NCBI RefSeq assembly: GCF_004146235.1 | Contig: NZ_SELO01000030.1 | Location: 1-46,532 of the forward strand | Direction: 5' to 3' | DNA length: 46,532 bases | DNA from: Tropicimonas sp. IMCC6043 | Lineage (GTDB): Bacteria > Pseudomonadota > Alphaproteobacteria > Rhodobacterales > Rhodobacteraceae | Shown here: in pieces, positions 7,255-15,892 of the stretch | How the letters are laid out: the number at the start of each line of letters is the position of its first letter | Numbering within the stretch: the first letter of the stretch is position 1 | Program-made: the position numbers and the translations under genes | Notes under the pieces: generated by a model | Database searches by the model: none | Told to the model about the DNA's origin: nothing | What the model saw: only the letters and a program-made list of their open reading frames with translations

Positions 7255-8471
7255 GACGGGTCCTCCGTGGAGAGTGCGCCGGCGATCCAGTCGAGCCGGT
7301 CGAGTGGCATCATGGCGTAATGGTAGAAGGCGAGGCTGCTGGCGCCCGAGGCACGCGCGGCCTGCGCCTTGGCGCGCAGATTTCCCGGGTTCGGGCAATC
7401 GATCGCGAGCGGACGCAGTGCCACGCCCATCCTTGTCGCGGCGCCGAGTTTGTCGCGGTAGCGGCGCAACTGGGACATCAGCGCCTCGGCGGATCCGGTA
7501 TACCCGAGAACTAGGTATTCGTCGGCGGCTTCCGCCACGGCTGCGGGATCGGTGCCGAGAAGGTCGCGGGCGACGTCGATCACGTCGTCCTCGGCCGTCA
7601 CGCCCGGCAGGACATGCGCCATCGCACCCGCGTGGTCGATGAAGCAGAGAGCGACGCCGGCCGGTTCGAGCACGGATTTCACCTCTGCTACCAACGACGT
7701 CACGATCTTGCAGCGCTGCTGGCGAAACGTCTCGAGCTCGTGCAGCCACTCGTCGCTCAGCGTGGAGCGGTCCGGTACCGGCTGGCCTTGCCAGACTGGG
7801 TCCAGGGCACCCTGTATCGCGTCCGCCAACGCCTCCATGTCGACGCCGGCAGCCGTGCCCGCGGCGCGGCAATGCGGACAGAAGCAGAGCGACATCAATC
7901 CGCGCGCCCAGCCCGGCAGGGCGATCAGGTAGCGCTCGTGGTGCTCGCCATGTTCCAGGGTGCGATAGTGCAATGCCTCGGCCAGCAGCCGTTTCACCGG
8001 GTAGCGCGCGATGTCACTGGCAAGTCCGCGGCAATAGGCGCGCACCTCGGGGTTGGCGGGGCAGAGATCCGACAGGTAGGCGTCGCCATAGACGTTCCGT
8101 GTTGCGCAATCCGGGCGGGCGGTTGCGAGGCGGGAATTGTGCAGGAAGATGGTCCAGGCGCTGACGCTCATTCCGCGGTTCTCCGCTGACGCGCAGAGGT
8201 CCGCCAGCATGTCCTCGCCATCCGCCGCTTCGGCGAGCTTGGGCACGAAGCCGTCCGGATAGAGCGTGCCTCGGGAGCGGAACCAGGCGATGTCACCCTC
8301 GTGGCGGTAGACATGGTATCGCGGGTTGTGGGGGAAGACGTCCCGGGCGTCGTGGTAGGTGGCTGAGAACGCCACGTCGGTCGCCCCGGCCCGGGTCCGA
8401 AGAGCGTCGAGCACCGCTTCCGTCCCTTCGTGTTTCAGGTCGGTTCCAAACACAAAGACCGAGTTCTGCAT
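7251..8471 (-). CDS. Uncharacterised conserved protein, CFCxxC type (CFC-protein 1)
   Basis: This is a 406-residue cytoplasmic protein with no signal peptide. It is clearly paralogous to the protein at 39779. Shared blocks, in order, are Tyr39-His40 (TYHDARD), WT..LHNSRL (His111-Arg114), a GD..L..LCP..PEVR block (129-144), an acidic/histidine block HHE (177-179) and CFCPHC (Cys196, Cys198, Cys201). The alternating strand-helix pattern and the conserved polar residues at strand ends suggest a TIM-barrel, possibly glycoside-hydrolase-like; this is inference. The CxCxxC cluster could bind zinc or another metal. I do not recognise a named family. ATG at 8471 was chosen; the preceding GTG (8474) is an alternative. 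The operon context is D-2-hydroxyacid dehydrogenases upstream and an epimerase downstream (4-base overlap). Confidence 0.75.
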   Translation of the reverse strand: MQNSVFVFGTDLKHEGTEAVLDALRTRAGATDVAFSATYHDARDVFPHNPRYHVYRHEGDIAWFRSRGTLYPDGFVPKLAEAADGEDMLADLCASAENRGMSVSAWTIFLHNSRLATARPDCATRNVYGDAYLSDLCPANPEVRAYCRGLASDIARYPVKRLLAEALHYRTLEHGEHHERYLIALPGWARGLMSLCFCPHCRAAGTAAGVDMEALADAIQGALDPVWQGQPVPDRSTLSDEWLHELETFRQQRCKIVTSLVAEVKSVLEPAGVALCFIDHAGAMAHVLPGVTAEDDVIDVARDLLGTDPAAVAEAADEYLVLGYTGSAEALMSQLRRYRDKLGAATRMGVALRPLAIDCPNPGNLRAKAQAARASGASSLAFYHYAMMPLDRLDWIAGALSTEDPS

Positions 8472-8505
8472 CACCGGAATCCTCTTTCCACGGACGTGCC
8501 GGTCG

Positions 8506-9471
8506 TCAATACCAAAGCGACTTGTCCACGAGGTTGGTCAGGGCCTCGCCAGCGGCGAAACGGCGGGCATTCTCGCACAGGACGGCCAGCCTGCGTTCGG
8601 GGATATAGGGACCGACGACGGCAACATGTGGCGTGAGAATCGTTTTCGGCTCGCGCCAGAGCGGATGGGTCGATGGCAGCGGTTCCTCTTCGAAGACGTC
8701 GAGCGCTGCGCCCCCTAGCCGCCCCTGTTGCAGCGCCTCGGTCAGCGGTCCGAGCTGCACCGTCGCGCCGCGGCCGATATTCACGAGAAGGGCGGAAGGC
8801 TTCATCAACGCCAGACGCTCCGCACCGAACATCCCCTCGCTTTCGGGCGTGTGGGGCAGCGTCAGGACGACCACGTCGGCCTGCGGCAGCAGGCGGTCGA
8901 GTTGCGCTGGCGGATGTATCTCCGTTATTCCCTCGGGACAGTCGCTGCGGCGCGGATCGATGCCGATCACACGCGCGCCGAAAGCGGCGACCATCCGGCC
9001 GATTTCGGTGCCGATGCCGCCGACTCCGATCACCAGGACCGTGCTTTCCGGAAGGTGCAGGATGTCCGCGTCGGCCAGATGGCGGTCCCAGGTGCCGGTC
9101 GGTTGCTGGCGCATGTAGACAGGCAGGTTTCGTGCGAGGCCGAGCAGCATGGCGACGGCATGCGTGGCAACATGGTCGTTGTAGACGCCTCGGAAATTCG
9201 TGACTTCGACCGGGTGTGCCACCAGTTCGGGGAAGAAGAAGCCGGCCGGTGGCGCTGCCATTGGCGCCTGCAGCCATCGCAGATTGCCGGACTGGGACAG
9301 CAGTTCGGGATCGAGGCTCCCGTAGGCGGCGACCGCCTCCGGCAGAAGCCGCAGCGCCGTCTCGCGGTCCGTCGCGACCTCCACGTCCAGGGATGGCGCG
9401 GCTTCGGCCACGGCGCTCGCCCAGGTTTCCGTGAGCTGGTCTGACGGCGGAAGCATGACGAAACGGTTCAC
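8506..9471 (-). CDS. D-2-hydroxyacid dehydrogenase (paralogue 1)
   Basis: This 321-residue NAD(P)-dependent enzyme interconverts D-2-hydroxyacids and 2-oxoacids in the cytoplasm. The Rossmann loop is GVGGIG (149-154), and the catalytic Arg-Glu-His set is visible as Arg234 (NIGRG), Glu263 (EEEPLP) and His282 (LTPHVA). The N-terminal substrate domain has LRWLQAPMAAP where many relatives have a GSGV/GAGY loop. The start is a GTG at 9471: its codon overlaps the TGA of the upstream gene (GTGA), AAGGGG sits 6 bases ahead, and an earlier ATG would add unrelated residues. It is translationally coupled to paralogue 2. The two are only moderately alike, so they likely differ in substrate, for example glyoxylate/hydroxypyruvate versus a bulkier acid. 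Confidence 0.88.
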   Translation of the reverse strand: MNRFVMLPPSDQLTETWASAVAEAAPSLDVEVATDRETALRLLPEAVAAYGSLDPELLSQSGNLRWLQAPMAAPPAGFFFPELVAHPVEVTNFRGVYNDHVATHAVAMLLGLARNLPVYMRQQPTGTWDRHLADADILHLPESTVLVIGVGGIGTEIGRMVAAFGARVIGIDPRRSDCPEGITEIHPPAQLDRLLPQADVVVLTLPHTPESEGMFGAERLALMKPSALLVNIGRGATVQLGPLTEALQQGRLGGAALDVFEEEPLPSTHPLWREPKTILTPHVAVVGPYIPERRLAVLCENARRFAAGEALTNLVDKSLWY

Positions 9472-10421
9472 TTTTGTCCCCTTGGAATGTCTCTGCCCAG
9501 CCTGTTTACCCAATTGTTCCCACCGGCAATGTAGGCCGCAAGGTTGCGCTCGAAGAGCACTCCCCATCGGCGTCCGAAGGCCGGGCTGGCGCCAGCGTTA
9601 TGCGCCGTTACGACGACCTTCGGATCGCGCCACAGTGGCGAGTCCGCGGGCAAGGGTTCGGTGGCAGTGACGTCGAGACCGGCTCCGCGCAATGCGCCGC
9701 TCTTGAGTGCCGTGATCAGTGCAGGTTCGTCGATCAGGCTGCCGCGGCCGATGTTCACGATCCAGCCATCGGCCAACGCCGCTAGCTCCGCGGCGCCGAT
9801 CACCGGCCTCCCATCGGCGCGCGCCGGCTGGGCCAGAACGACGATATCCGCCCAGGCGCATAGAGAAACCAGCGCGTCGGTTCCACGGACATCCGCAACC
9901 GGTCCGTCATAGGTCGCCGGGTTGCGCTTGATCCCGGCGACCTCCATGCCCCAACTCTGCGCGCGTCGGGCGATGGCGTCTCCGATCCGACCGAGGCCGA
10001 CGACGAGCATCCTGCGTCCGACAATTTCGTCGCCGATCAGCGGCTGCCACCGCGCCTGTTCCATGTTGCGCGCGGCCTCGCCGATCCGGCGGGTGAGAGA
10101 GAGCAGCAGCGCAAAGGCGTGTTCTGCCACACTGTCGGTATGCACGCCGGCGGCGGTGGTCAGGACGATGCCTTGCGCCTCGAATTCGTCGAGCGGGTAT
10201 TGCTCGAATCCTGCGCCGGTGCCGGCAATCCAGCGGAGCGACGGCGTCAGGAAAGGCGCGCGCCATGTGTGGGTGACGAGGACCTCCGCGCCTCCCGCGA
10301 GCGCCGCTGCGACGCCCGCGTCATCCCTAGGGCAGCGCGTTTCGATGTCCGGACAGGCCGTGAGAAACGCATGCACGCCGGGCGGAAGGTCGTGATGCAG
10401 GACGACGATTGGCTTGGTCAT
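9468..10421 (-). CDS. D-2-hydroxyacid dehydrogenase (paralogue 2)
   Basis: This 317-residue enzyme belongs to the same family. The substrate-binding loop is IAGTGAGFEQYP (65-76), the nucleotide loop GLGRIG (142-147), and the catalytic residues Arg226 (NIGRG), Glu255 (ATEPLP) and His274 (VTAHNAG). The VKRNP-like position after strand 2 reads GIKRNPATYDG, where a basic residue instead of an acidic one often marks NADP(H) preference; this is an inference. It lies 20 bases after the DppC-like permease gene and overlaps the next dehydrogenase by 4 bases. The operon position suggests that it reduces or oxidises a product of the imported compound. Confidence 0.88.
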   Translation of the reverse strand: MTKPIVVLHHDLPPGVHAFLTACPDIETRCPRDDAGVAAALAGGAEVLVTHTWRAPFLTPSLRWIAGTGAGFEQYPLDEFEAQGIVLTTAAGVHTDSVAEHAFALLLSLTRRIGEAARNMEQARWQPLIGDEIVGRRMLVVGLGRIGDAIARRAQSWGMEVAGIKRNPATYDGPVADVRGTDALVSLCAWADIVVLAQPARADGRPVIGAAELAALADGWIVNIGRGSLIDEPALITALKSGALRGAGLDVTATEPLPADSPLWRDPKVVVTAHNAGASPAFGRRWGVLFERNLAAYIAGGNNWVNRLGRDIPRGQK

Positions 10422-10441
10422 GGAAGGAACGGTTCCTGCGG

Positions 10442-11344
10442 CTATCTGATGGTGTCGGGGCTCTTGCCGGTGCTCGTATGGCTCGGGTCCAGAACGTCCC
10501 GTATCGCGTCTCCGAGCACGTTGAAGGCCAGCATCAACAGCACCAGCGCGACGGTTGGCCAGATCACCAGCCAGGGAGCGATGGTAATGAAGTCCCGCCC
10601 CTTGGACAGCATGCTGCCCCAGTCGGCCTGTGGTGGGCTGACGCCGAGTCCGAGGAAGCTGAGCGATGCGTAGGCCAGCTGCGCTGTCGACATGCTGAGC
10701 GCGGCCAGAACGATCACCGGCGGCAGCGCGTTCGGCAGGACGTGGCGAACCAGGATGACCGGCGTGCTGACCCCGGCTAGCCGCGCCGCATCGAGATATT
10801 CGCTGGTCTTGATGCTCAGCGTGCTCGCCCGCGCCATCCGGGCGAACCGCGGGGAATAGACAATGGCGATGGCCAGCGAGGCGTTGAAGAGCCCCGGCCC
10901 GAGAACTGCCACCAGGATGATGGCCAGGAGCAGCGTGGGAAAAGCGAAGAGCACGTCCTGGCTGCGGTTCAGCACCGCATCGACAAGTCCGCCGAAAAAG
11001 CCCGCTACGACACCGATCACCACCCCGACGGCCATCGCGATCGACACCGAGAGAAAAGCGACCGCCACCGCGATGCGCGAGCCGTCGATCACCCGGCTTA
11101 ACGTGTCGCGCCCGAGTTCATCCGTTCCGAACCAGTGCGTGGCCGAGGGCGGAGCGAGAAGGCTCATGTAGTCATTGGCGTTGGGATCATAGGGTGAAAG
11201 CAGGCGCCCGAAGACGGCGAGGATGACGAAGAACACCATGATCGCGAGGCCAAATGCGCCGCCGCCATGGCCCAGGAGTTTGGCCAGCGGAAGCGGCAGA
11301 CGGAGGCCAGTGGGCGCGGGGCCTGAAGACGCGGTCATGGTCAT
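10442..11344 (-). CDS. Peptide-type ABC transporter permease, DppC-like (system 1)
   Basis: This is a 300-residue inner-membrane permease with about six membrane segments. After a short cytoplasmic N-terminus comes a first helix (GLAIMVFFVILAVFGRLL), then the DPNANDYMSLLAPPSATHWFGTDELGRDTLSR block typical of DppC/OppC N-terminal domains, then the EAA-type coupling loop LDAARLAGVSTPVILVRHVLPN. It pairs with the DppB-like permease; its ATG overlaps that stop (ATGA, 11341-11344) and an AGAGG lies a few bases upstream. Family members import di/oligopeptides, nickel or other small solutes, so substrate is undefined. Confidence 0.92.
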   Translation of the reverse strand: MTMTASSGPAPTGLRLPLPLAKLLGHGGGAFGLAIMVFFVILAVFGRLLSPYDPNANDYMSLLAPPSATHWFGTDELGRDTLSRVIDGSRIAVAVAFLSVSIAMAVGVVIGVVAGFFGGLVDAVLNRSQDVLFAFPTLLLAIILVAVLGPGLFNASLAIAIVYSPRFARMARASTLSIKTSEYLDAARLAGVSTPVILVRHVLPNALPPVIVLAALSMSTAQLAYASLSFLGLGVSPPQADWGSMLSKGRDFITIAPWLVIWPTVALVLLMLAFNVLGDAIRDVLDPSHTSTGKSPDTIR

Positions 11345-12288
11345 CTGCCTCTCTGGCGGGGATCGAGCAGCGGATAGAGCATGTCGACCAGCGCGTTGAT
11401 GAAGACGAAGGCGGCGGCAAAGACCAGCGTCGTGGCCGTCACCATCGGGTAGTCCCGGGTATTGATCGCCTCGAGCATTCCGCGTCCGAGCCCGGGCAGG
11501 CTGAAGATCTGTTCAATCACGATCAGGCCACCGAGCAGGATGCCAAGCTGAAAGCCAATGAAAGTCACGATCGGCGGCAGGGCATTCCGAAGCGCGTGCA
11601 GATACTGGATGCGTTTCTCGCGCACGCCGACCGCCCGGGCGGTGACGATGTAGGGGTTGTGCAGCACCTCGAGTACCGAACTGCGCGTCATCTGCATTGT
11701 CATCGCGGTGATCGGGAACGCGATGGTCAGGAGCGGCATCGCCATCGAGCGGATGTGCATTACCGGATCGTCGACCCAGCGGGTGTAGGAGACGCGGAAG
11801 AGATCAGGCGCCCAGCGGGACCCAACCAGCAGGAGCAGGATTCCGATGACAAAGATCGGGACCGAGAAAGTGAAAAGGAGGGACATACGGATCAGGACGT
11901 CGAGCCGCTTGTTGGCATGCACCGCCGCCACCACGCCGGCCGGCAACCCGATGAGCGTAGAGACGACGAGCGTCAGCAGCGCAAGTTCCAGCGAAACCGG
12001 GATCTGCTGGAGCAGGTCTGCGGTCACCGTCCGCCCGGTGATGGGAGAGGTTCCGAAATCGCCTTGGAGCACATTCAGAAGCCAATAGAAATATTGCAGG
12101 AACAGTGGCTTGTCGAGTCCGAGCTTGCGGCGGACTTCTGCAAACTGCTCTTCTGTCGCTCCTTCCTGACCGACGATCACACTGGTAAGGTCGCCGGGTA
12201 TCAGGGCCCCGAGCGCAAAGACAAGCGCCGACACGGCCAGCAGAACGAGGATCATGCCCAGAAGGCGCATTCCGATCATTCTCAGCAT
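11341..12288 (-). CDS. Peptide-type ABC transporter permease, DppB-like (system 1)
   Basis: This is a 315-residue inner-membrane permease. The N-terminus (MLRMIGMRLLGMILVLLAVSALVFAL...IPGD) is the standard DppB/GsiC first helix and periplasmic loop, followed by QYFYWLLNVLQGDFG and the coupling loop TARAVGVREKRIQYLHALRNALPP. The start at 12288 was chosen because it overlaps the upstream ATPase stop as TGATG; longer in-frame extensions are Arg/Pro-rich antisense sequence. It forms the translocation pore with the DppC-like subunit. Confidence 0.92.
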   Translation of the reverse strand: MLRMIGMRLLGMILVLLAVSALVFALGALIPGDLTSVIVGQEGATEEQFAEVRRKLGLDKPLFLQYFYWLLNVLQGDFGTSPITGRTVTADLLQQIPVSLELALLTLVVSTLIGLPAGVVAAVHANKRLDVLIRMSLLFTFSVPIFVIGILLLLVGSRWAPDLFRVSYTRWVDDPVMHIRSMAMPLLTIAFPITAMTMQMTRSSVLEVLHNPYIVTARAVGVREKRIQYLHALRNALPPIVTFIGFQLGILLGGLIVIEQIFSLPGLGRGMLEAINTRDYPMVTATTLVFAAAFVFINALVDMLYPLLDPRQRGR

Positions 12289-13298
12289 CAAACGACCTCT
12301 TCCGACATTTCCAGCGGACGGGTGGTGTCCCCGGCGTAGTGGCAAGCGACGAGATGACCGGAGCCGGCGTCGCGCAGCGCGGGTTTCTGTTGCAGGCACA
12401 GGTCCTTGGCGAGCGGGCAGCGGGTGTGGAACCGGCATCCGCTGGGCGGATTGATCGGGCTGGGAACGTCACCCCGCAGCAGCGTGTCGCCGCGACCGCG
12501 TTCATGCACCGGGTCGGGCAGCAGCGTGGCGCTGCGCAGGGCCAGGGAATAGGGGTGTAGGGGGCGTTGGGCGAAAGTGGTGGAGTCGGAGGCTTCGACG
12601 ACCTCGCCCAGATACATGACGACGACCCGATGGCTGATCGCCTGCACCGCCGCGAGATCGTGGCTGATGAAGATGTAGGATGTTCCGAGATCCTTCTGCA
12701 GATCGAGCAGAAGGTTCAGGATCTGCGCCTGCAGCGAGATGTCGAGCGACGCGATGGACTCGTCATGAACCACGATCGCGGGATCCGCGATCAGCGCCCG
12801 TGCGATCGAGGCCCGCTGCTGCTGGCCGCCCGAGAGCTGGTGCGGTTTGCGCGAGGCCATCGACGGGTCGAGGCCGACCAGTTCCAGCATCCGTTCCACA
12901 GCTTCGGAGGCGTTGGGCACGCCTTTTGCCGTCAGCGGCTCGGCCACGCTGGCGCCGACGGTGCGGCGCGGGTTCATCGAGCCTGCGGGATTCTGGAACA
13001 CCATCTGAAACTTTCGCCGACGGTCGCGTCCGGCGGCACCCGGCGTCCAGATGTCCTGTCCGTCGATCAGAATGCGCCCCTCCGTCGGCTTGAGAAGCCC
13101 AACGATCAGCCGGGCGAGAGTGGACTTGCCACAGCCGGACTCGCCGACGACGCCGAGCGATTCGCCGGCCTCGAGGTGCAACGACACGCCATCCACCGCG
13201 CGCAGCAGCTGGCTTTCGCGGCTGCCGCGCTGGCGCACCTGAAACTGGCGCTTCAGGTTCTCGACCTGCAACAGCGGAGCGGTGCGGTCATCCGGCAT
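12288..13298 (-). CDS. Peptide-type ABC transporter ATPase, DppF-like (system 1)
   Basis: This is a 336-residue ATP-binding subunit on the cytoplasmic face. Walker A is GESGCGKST (52-60), the signature LSGGQQQR (155-162), the Walker B region IVVHDE (175-180), and the D-loop SLD follows. The usual ADEPVSALD is here HDESIASLD, an unusual variant: Pro is replaced by Ser and Ala by His, while the catalytic Glu and the Asp of the D-loop are kept. The C-terminus has the oligopeptide-type cysteine motif CRFHTRCPLAKDLC. Its start overlaps the DppD-like stop by 11 bases. It should be active, since all catalytic residues are present. Confidence 0.92.
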   Translation of the reverse strand: MPDDRTAPLLQVENLKRQFQVRQRGSRESQLLRAVDGVSLHLEAGESLGVVGESGCGKSTLARLIVGLLKPTEGRILIDGQDIWTPGAAGRDRRRKFQMVFQNPAGSMNPRRTVGASVAEPLTAKGVPNASEAVERMLELVGLDPSMASRKPHQLSGGQQQRASIARALIADPAIVVHDESIASLDISLQAQILNLLLDLQKDLGTSYIFISHDLAAVQAISHRVVVMYLGEVVEASDSTTFAQRPLHPYSLALRSATLLPDPVHERGRGDTLLRGDVPSPINPPSGCRFHTRCPLAKDLCLQQKPALRDAGSGHLVACHYAGDTTRPLEMSEEVV

Positions 13299-14301
13299 CG
13301 AGCGTTTCCGTCATTCTGTCCGTTTCGGTCAACGGCTCACCGGCCTGCGTCTTCCAGCAGCGTGCCTTGTGACGCGCACCTACCGTCAGGAGATCGGGGC
13401 GCGCGCCGCAGCGCGCGTCGGCGAAGACGCAGCGGGGGCGGAAGCGGCAGCCCGCAGGGAGCTGCGCCATGTTCGGCGGTGCACCGGGCAGGGTGGGGGT
13501 TTTCTCGCGCGGCCGGTCCGGGTTGGGGATCGAGCGCAGGAGGCCACGGGTATAAGGGTGGCGCGAATTGGCGAAGAGTTCGTCGACCGGCGCTTCCTCG
13601 ACGATCTCGCCAGCATACATCACCGCCACCCGGTCGCACATATTGGCCACCACGCCCATGTTGTGCGTGATCAGCAGCAGCGCGGTGCCGTGATCGCGGG
13701 TGAGCCGCTTCATCAGGTTGAGCACCTGGGCCTGGATGGTGACGTCGAGCGCGGTTGTCGGCTCGTCAGCAATCAGCAATTGCGGGTCATTGATCATGCC
13801 CATGGCGATCACCACGCGCTGCCGCATTCCGCCCGACATCTGGTGGGGGAAGGAGGCCGCCTGTCGGTCGGGGTCCGGCATCCCGACATCGGCCAGGGCG
13901 CGGTGGATACGGGCATCGACATCGCCGCTGGCGCCGTGGGCGGTGATCGCCTCGCGCATCTGCCAGCCGACCGAAAAGGACGGGTTCAGCGCGGTCATGG
14001 GGTTCTGGAACACCATGCCGCATTCGGTGCCGCGGCGACGCCGCAACTCCTCGGGCGATAGCTTGAGGAGCGAGGTCCCGTTCAGTTCGATGGTCCCGTC
14101 GACGATCCTGCCGGGTTTGGGAACGAGGCCGAGCACCGACATGGCCGTCACGCTCTTGCCGGAGCCGGATTCCCCGACCAGCCCGAGGGTCTCGCCCGGA
14201 GCGACCTCGAAGGACACGCTATCCACCGCGGTCACGGCGCCGTGGTCCGTCTCGAAACGGGTGGTCAGGTTCTCGACCCTGAGGACAGGACGGTCGGTCA
14301 C
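13288..14301 (-). CDS. Peptide-type ABC transporter ATPase, DppD-like (system 1)
   Basis: This is a 337-residue ATPase with Walker A GESGSGKS (43-50), signature MSGGMRQR (154-161) and Walker B LLIADEP (174-180). The MSGG signature and FQNPMTALNP Q-loop region place it with DppD/OppD, partner of the DppF-like subunit. The C-terminal oligopeptide-ABC domain contains CRFRPRCVFADARC. It is the first transporter gene after the binding protein, separated by 76 bases that contain a GC-rich hairpin. It overlaps the DppF-like gene. Confidence 0.92.
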   Translation of the reverse strand: MTDRPVLRVENLTTRFETDHGAVTAVDSVSFEVAPGETLGLVGESGSGKSVTAMSVLGLVPKPGRIVDGTIELNGTSLLKLSPEELRRRRGTECGMVFQNPMTALNPSFSVGWQMREAITAHGASGDVDARIHRALADVGMPDPDRQAASFPHQMSGGMRQRVVIAMGMINDPQLLIADEPTTALDVTIQAQVLNLMKRLTRDHGTALLLITHNMGVVANMCDRVAVMYAGEIVEEAPVDELFANSRHPYTRGLLRSIPNPDRPREKTPTLPGAPPNMAQLPAGCRFRPRCVFADARCGARPDLLTVGARHKARCWKTQAGEPLTETDRMTETLDAG

Positions 14302-14337
14302 GTATCGGTTCCGGTCTTTTCTTGTTTGTTGAGGGTT

Positions 14338-14370
14338 CCGGGCCCGCCAGCCACTCGCGGACGGGCCCGG
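14338..14370 (-). other. Intercistronic GC-rich hairpin after the binding-protein gene
   Basis: CCGGGCCCG (14338-14346) and CGGGCCCGG (14362-14370) form a 9-bp stem with a 15-base loop, eight bases after the stop of the solute-binding protein in transcription direction. The following bases are A-rich rather than T-rich on the transcribed strand, so it is not a classic terminator. A structure that protects the 5' mRNA segment and lets the binding protein be made in excess is known from other transport operons and fits here. Confidence 0.5.
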
Positions 14371-14377
14371 ACCGTGG

Positions 14378-15892
14378 TCACTTCAGGGCGACGTCGGCAA
14401 GGAAGGTACGCGAGATCGTCGCGTCGGGATCGGCCGAGACCACGTTGCCGGTATAGGCGACCCAGGCGTTGCGCGAGGCAACGGTGATGTCGGGGAAGAC
14501 GAGGTCATCCTGCATCACAGCGATCTCGGCCAGGGCGGCGGGATAGTCGGCCGCCGGGCCGCTCTTGGCGGCGTCGATCAGGTCGACCATTTCCGGCGGT
14601 GTCGGGCCCTGGCGGCCGGGGCGCGGCATCAGATAGAACAGCGGATCCGCCTGGAAGGCGTATTCATTGGTCATGATCTCGTAGTTCGCCGTGTTCTGCT
14701 TATCCAGCCAGACGGCGGTCTGGTTGGCCTCGATGGTCACGCGGATGCCCGCTTCGGCCATCTGGCCTTTCAGGATTTCCGCGAAACGGTCGAGATAGCT
14801 GGCGTAGCCCGCGAGGTGGTTCAGGGTGATGTCGATCCCATCCGGATAGCCGGCCTTCGCGAGCAACTCCTTCGCCTGCTCGATGTCCTGTTTCTGATAT
14901 TTCAGGTCGGCGAGGTTGGGCCCCCAGGCATAGGCCGGCGGGATCTGCGCACTGGGACTGGCTTCGCCGAGGAACGCCCCGGCGACGATCTCGTCGCGGT
15001 TGAGCGAGAGCGACATCGCGCGCCGGAAATCCGGGTCGCTGAAGGGTTCCAGATTGGTGTTGATGTTCAGCCGCACCGTGTTGGTCGAAGCCACGGCGAC
15101 GGTGGTCACCTCCGGCACCCGCTGAAGCTGAAGCATGCTTTCGGCGGAAGGGAACATGAGGTCGATCTGGCCCGAGAGCATCGCGGCGATCTGGGCCGAC
15201 TGCTCCGGCATGTAGCGAATTTTCAGCGCCTCGACTTTCGCCGCGCCCTCGGGATCCCAGTAGTTCTCGTTTCGCTCCAGCACCAGTTCGCTGTTGGGAG
15301 CATAGGAGACGAGCGCAAAGGGGCCGGTGCCGAGCATTTCCTGCTTCGGGTCGTGGCTGGCCACCCAGTCGGCCTTCATGATGGCCGATCCCACCACGAA
15401 GGGGCTGCCAAGGTTCAGCATGAAGCCCGCATCCGGACCGCTGAGAGTGAACCGGACGGTGCTGTCATCGACCTTCTCGACCGACGCCAGAGACTTGAAC
15501 CGGTCCTGCGCATAAGGCAGGCCGTCGGCCTTGAGCCGCTCGAAGGAGAAGACCACGTCCTCGGGCGTGACGGGGCTGCCGTCGGAGAACGAGACGCCTT
15601 CCCGAAGGGTGAAGTCATAGACGGTGCCGCTCTCGTCGATCGTCCAGCTGCTGGCGAGGACCGGCGTCAGGCTGCCGTCCAGTTCCGCGCGTACCAGCCC
15701 TTCATAGACCAGTTGCCACACATACCAGGTGCGGATCTGGGAGGACTGGATCGGGTCGAAAGTCTGCGGAACGACGTCTTCGGCCACGATCAGCGTCGCG
15801 GCGCGGTCCTGTGCCGACACCTGGGTGCCGGCTGCGATGGCCAGAGCGCTGGCCGTTGCCAGGCTGGCCAACATCCGAAATGAAAGTGCCAT
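14378..15892 (-). CDS. Peptide-type ABC transporter solute-binding protein (system 1)
   Basis: This 504-residue periplasmic protein belongs to the SBP_bac_5 (DppA/OppA) family. The signal peptide spans about residues 1-27 with SAQ as the cleavage area and no lipobox cysteine. The mature part starts LIVAEDVVPQTFDPIQ, followed by the family pattern GLVRAELDGSLTPVLASSWTI and LREGVSFSDGSPVTPEDVVFSFER. A strong GGGAGAGG lies before the ATG. It is the first gene of the minus-strand operon 15892 to 6346 and delivers the substrate to the DppBCDF-like complex. Related proteins bind peptides, but also opines, glutathione or amino-acid derivatives. Confidence 0.92.
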   Translation of the reverse strand: MALSFRMLASLATASALAIAAGTQVSAQDRAATLIVAEDVVPQTFDPIQSSQIRTWYVWQLVYEGLVRAELDGSLTPVLASSWTIDESGTVYDFTLREGVSFSDGSPVTPEDVVFSFERLKADGLPYAQDRFKSLASVEKVDDSTVRFTLSGPDAGFMLNLGSPFVVGSAIMKADWVASHDPKQEMLGTGPFALVSYAPNSELVLERNENYWDPEGAAKVEALKIRYMPEQSAQIAAMLSGQIDLMFPSAESMLQLQRVPEVTTVAVASTNTVRLNINTNLEPFSDPDFRRAMSLSLNRDEIVAGAFLGEASPSAQIPPAYAWGPNLADLKYQKQDIEQAKELLAKAGYPDGIDITLNHLAGYASYLDRFAEILKGQMAEAGIRVTIEANQTAVWLDKQNTANYEIMTNEYAFQADPLFYLMPRPGRQGPTPPEMVDLIDAAKSGPAADYPAALAEIAVMQDDLVFPDITVASRNAWVAYTGNVVSADPDATISRTFLADVALK

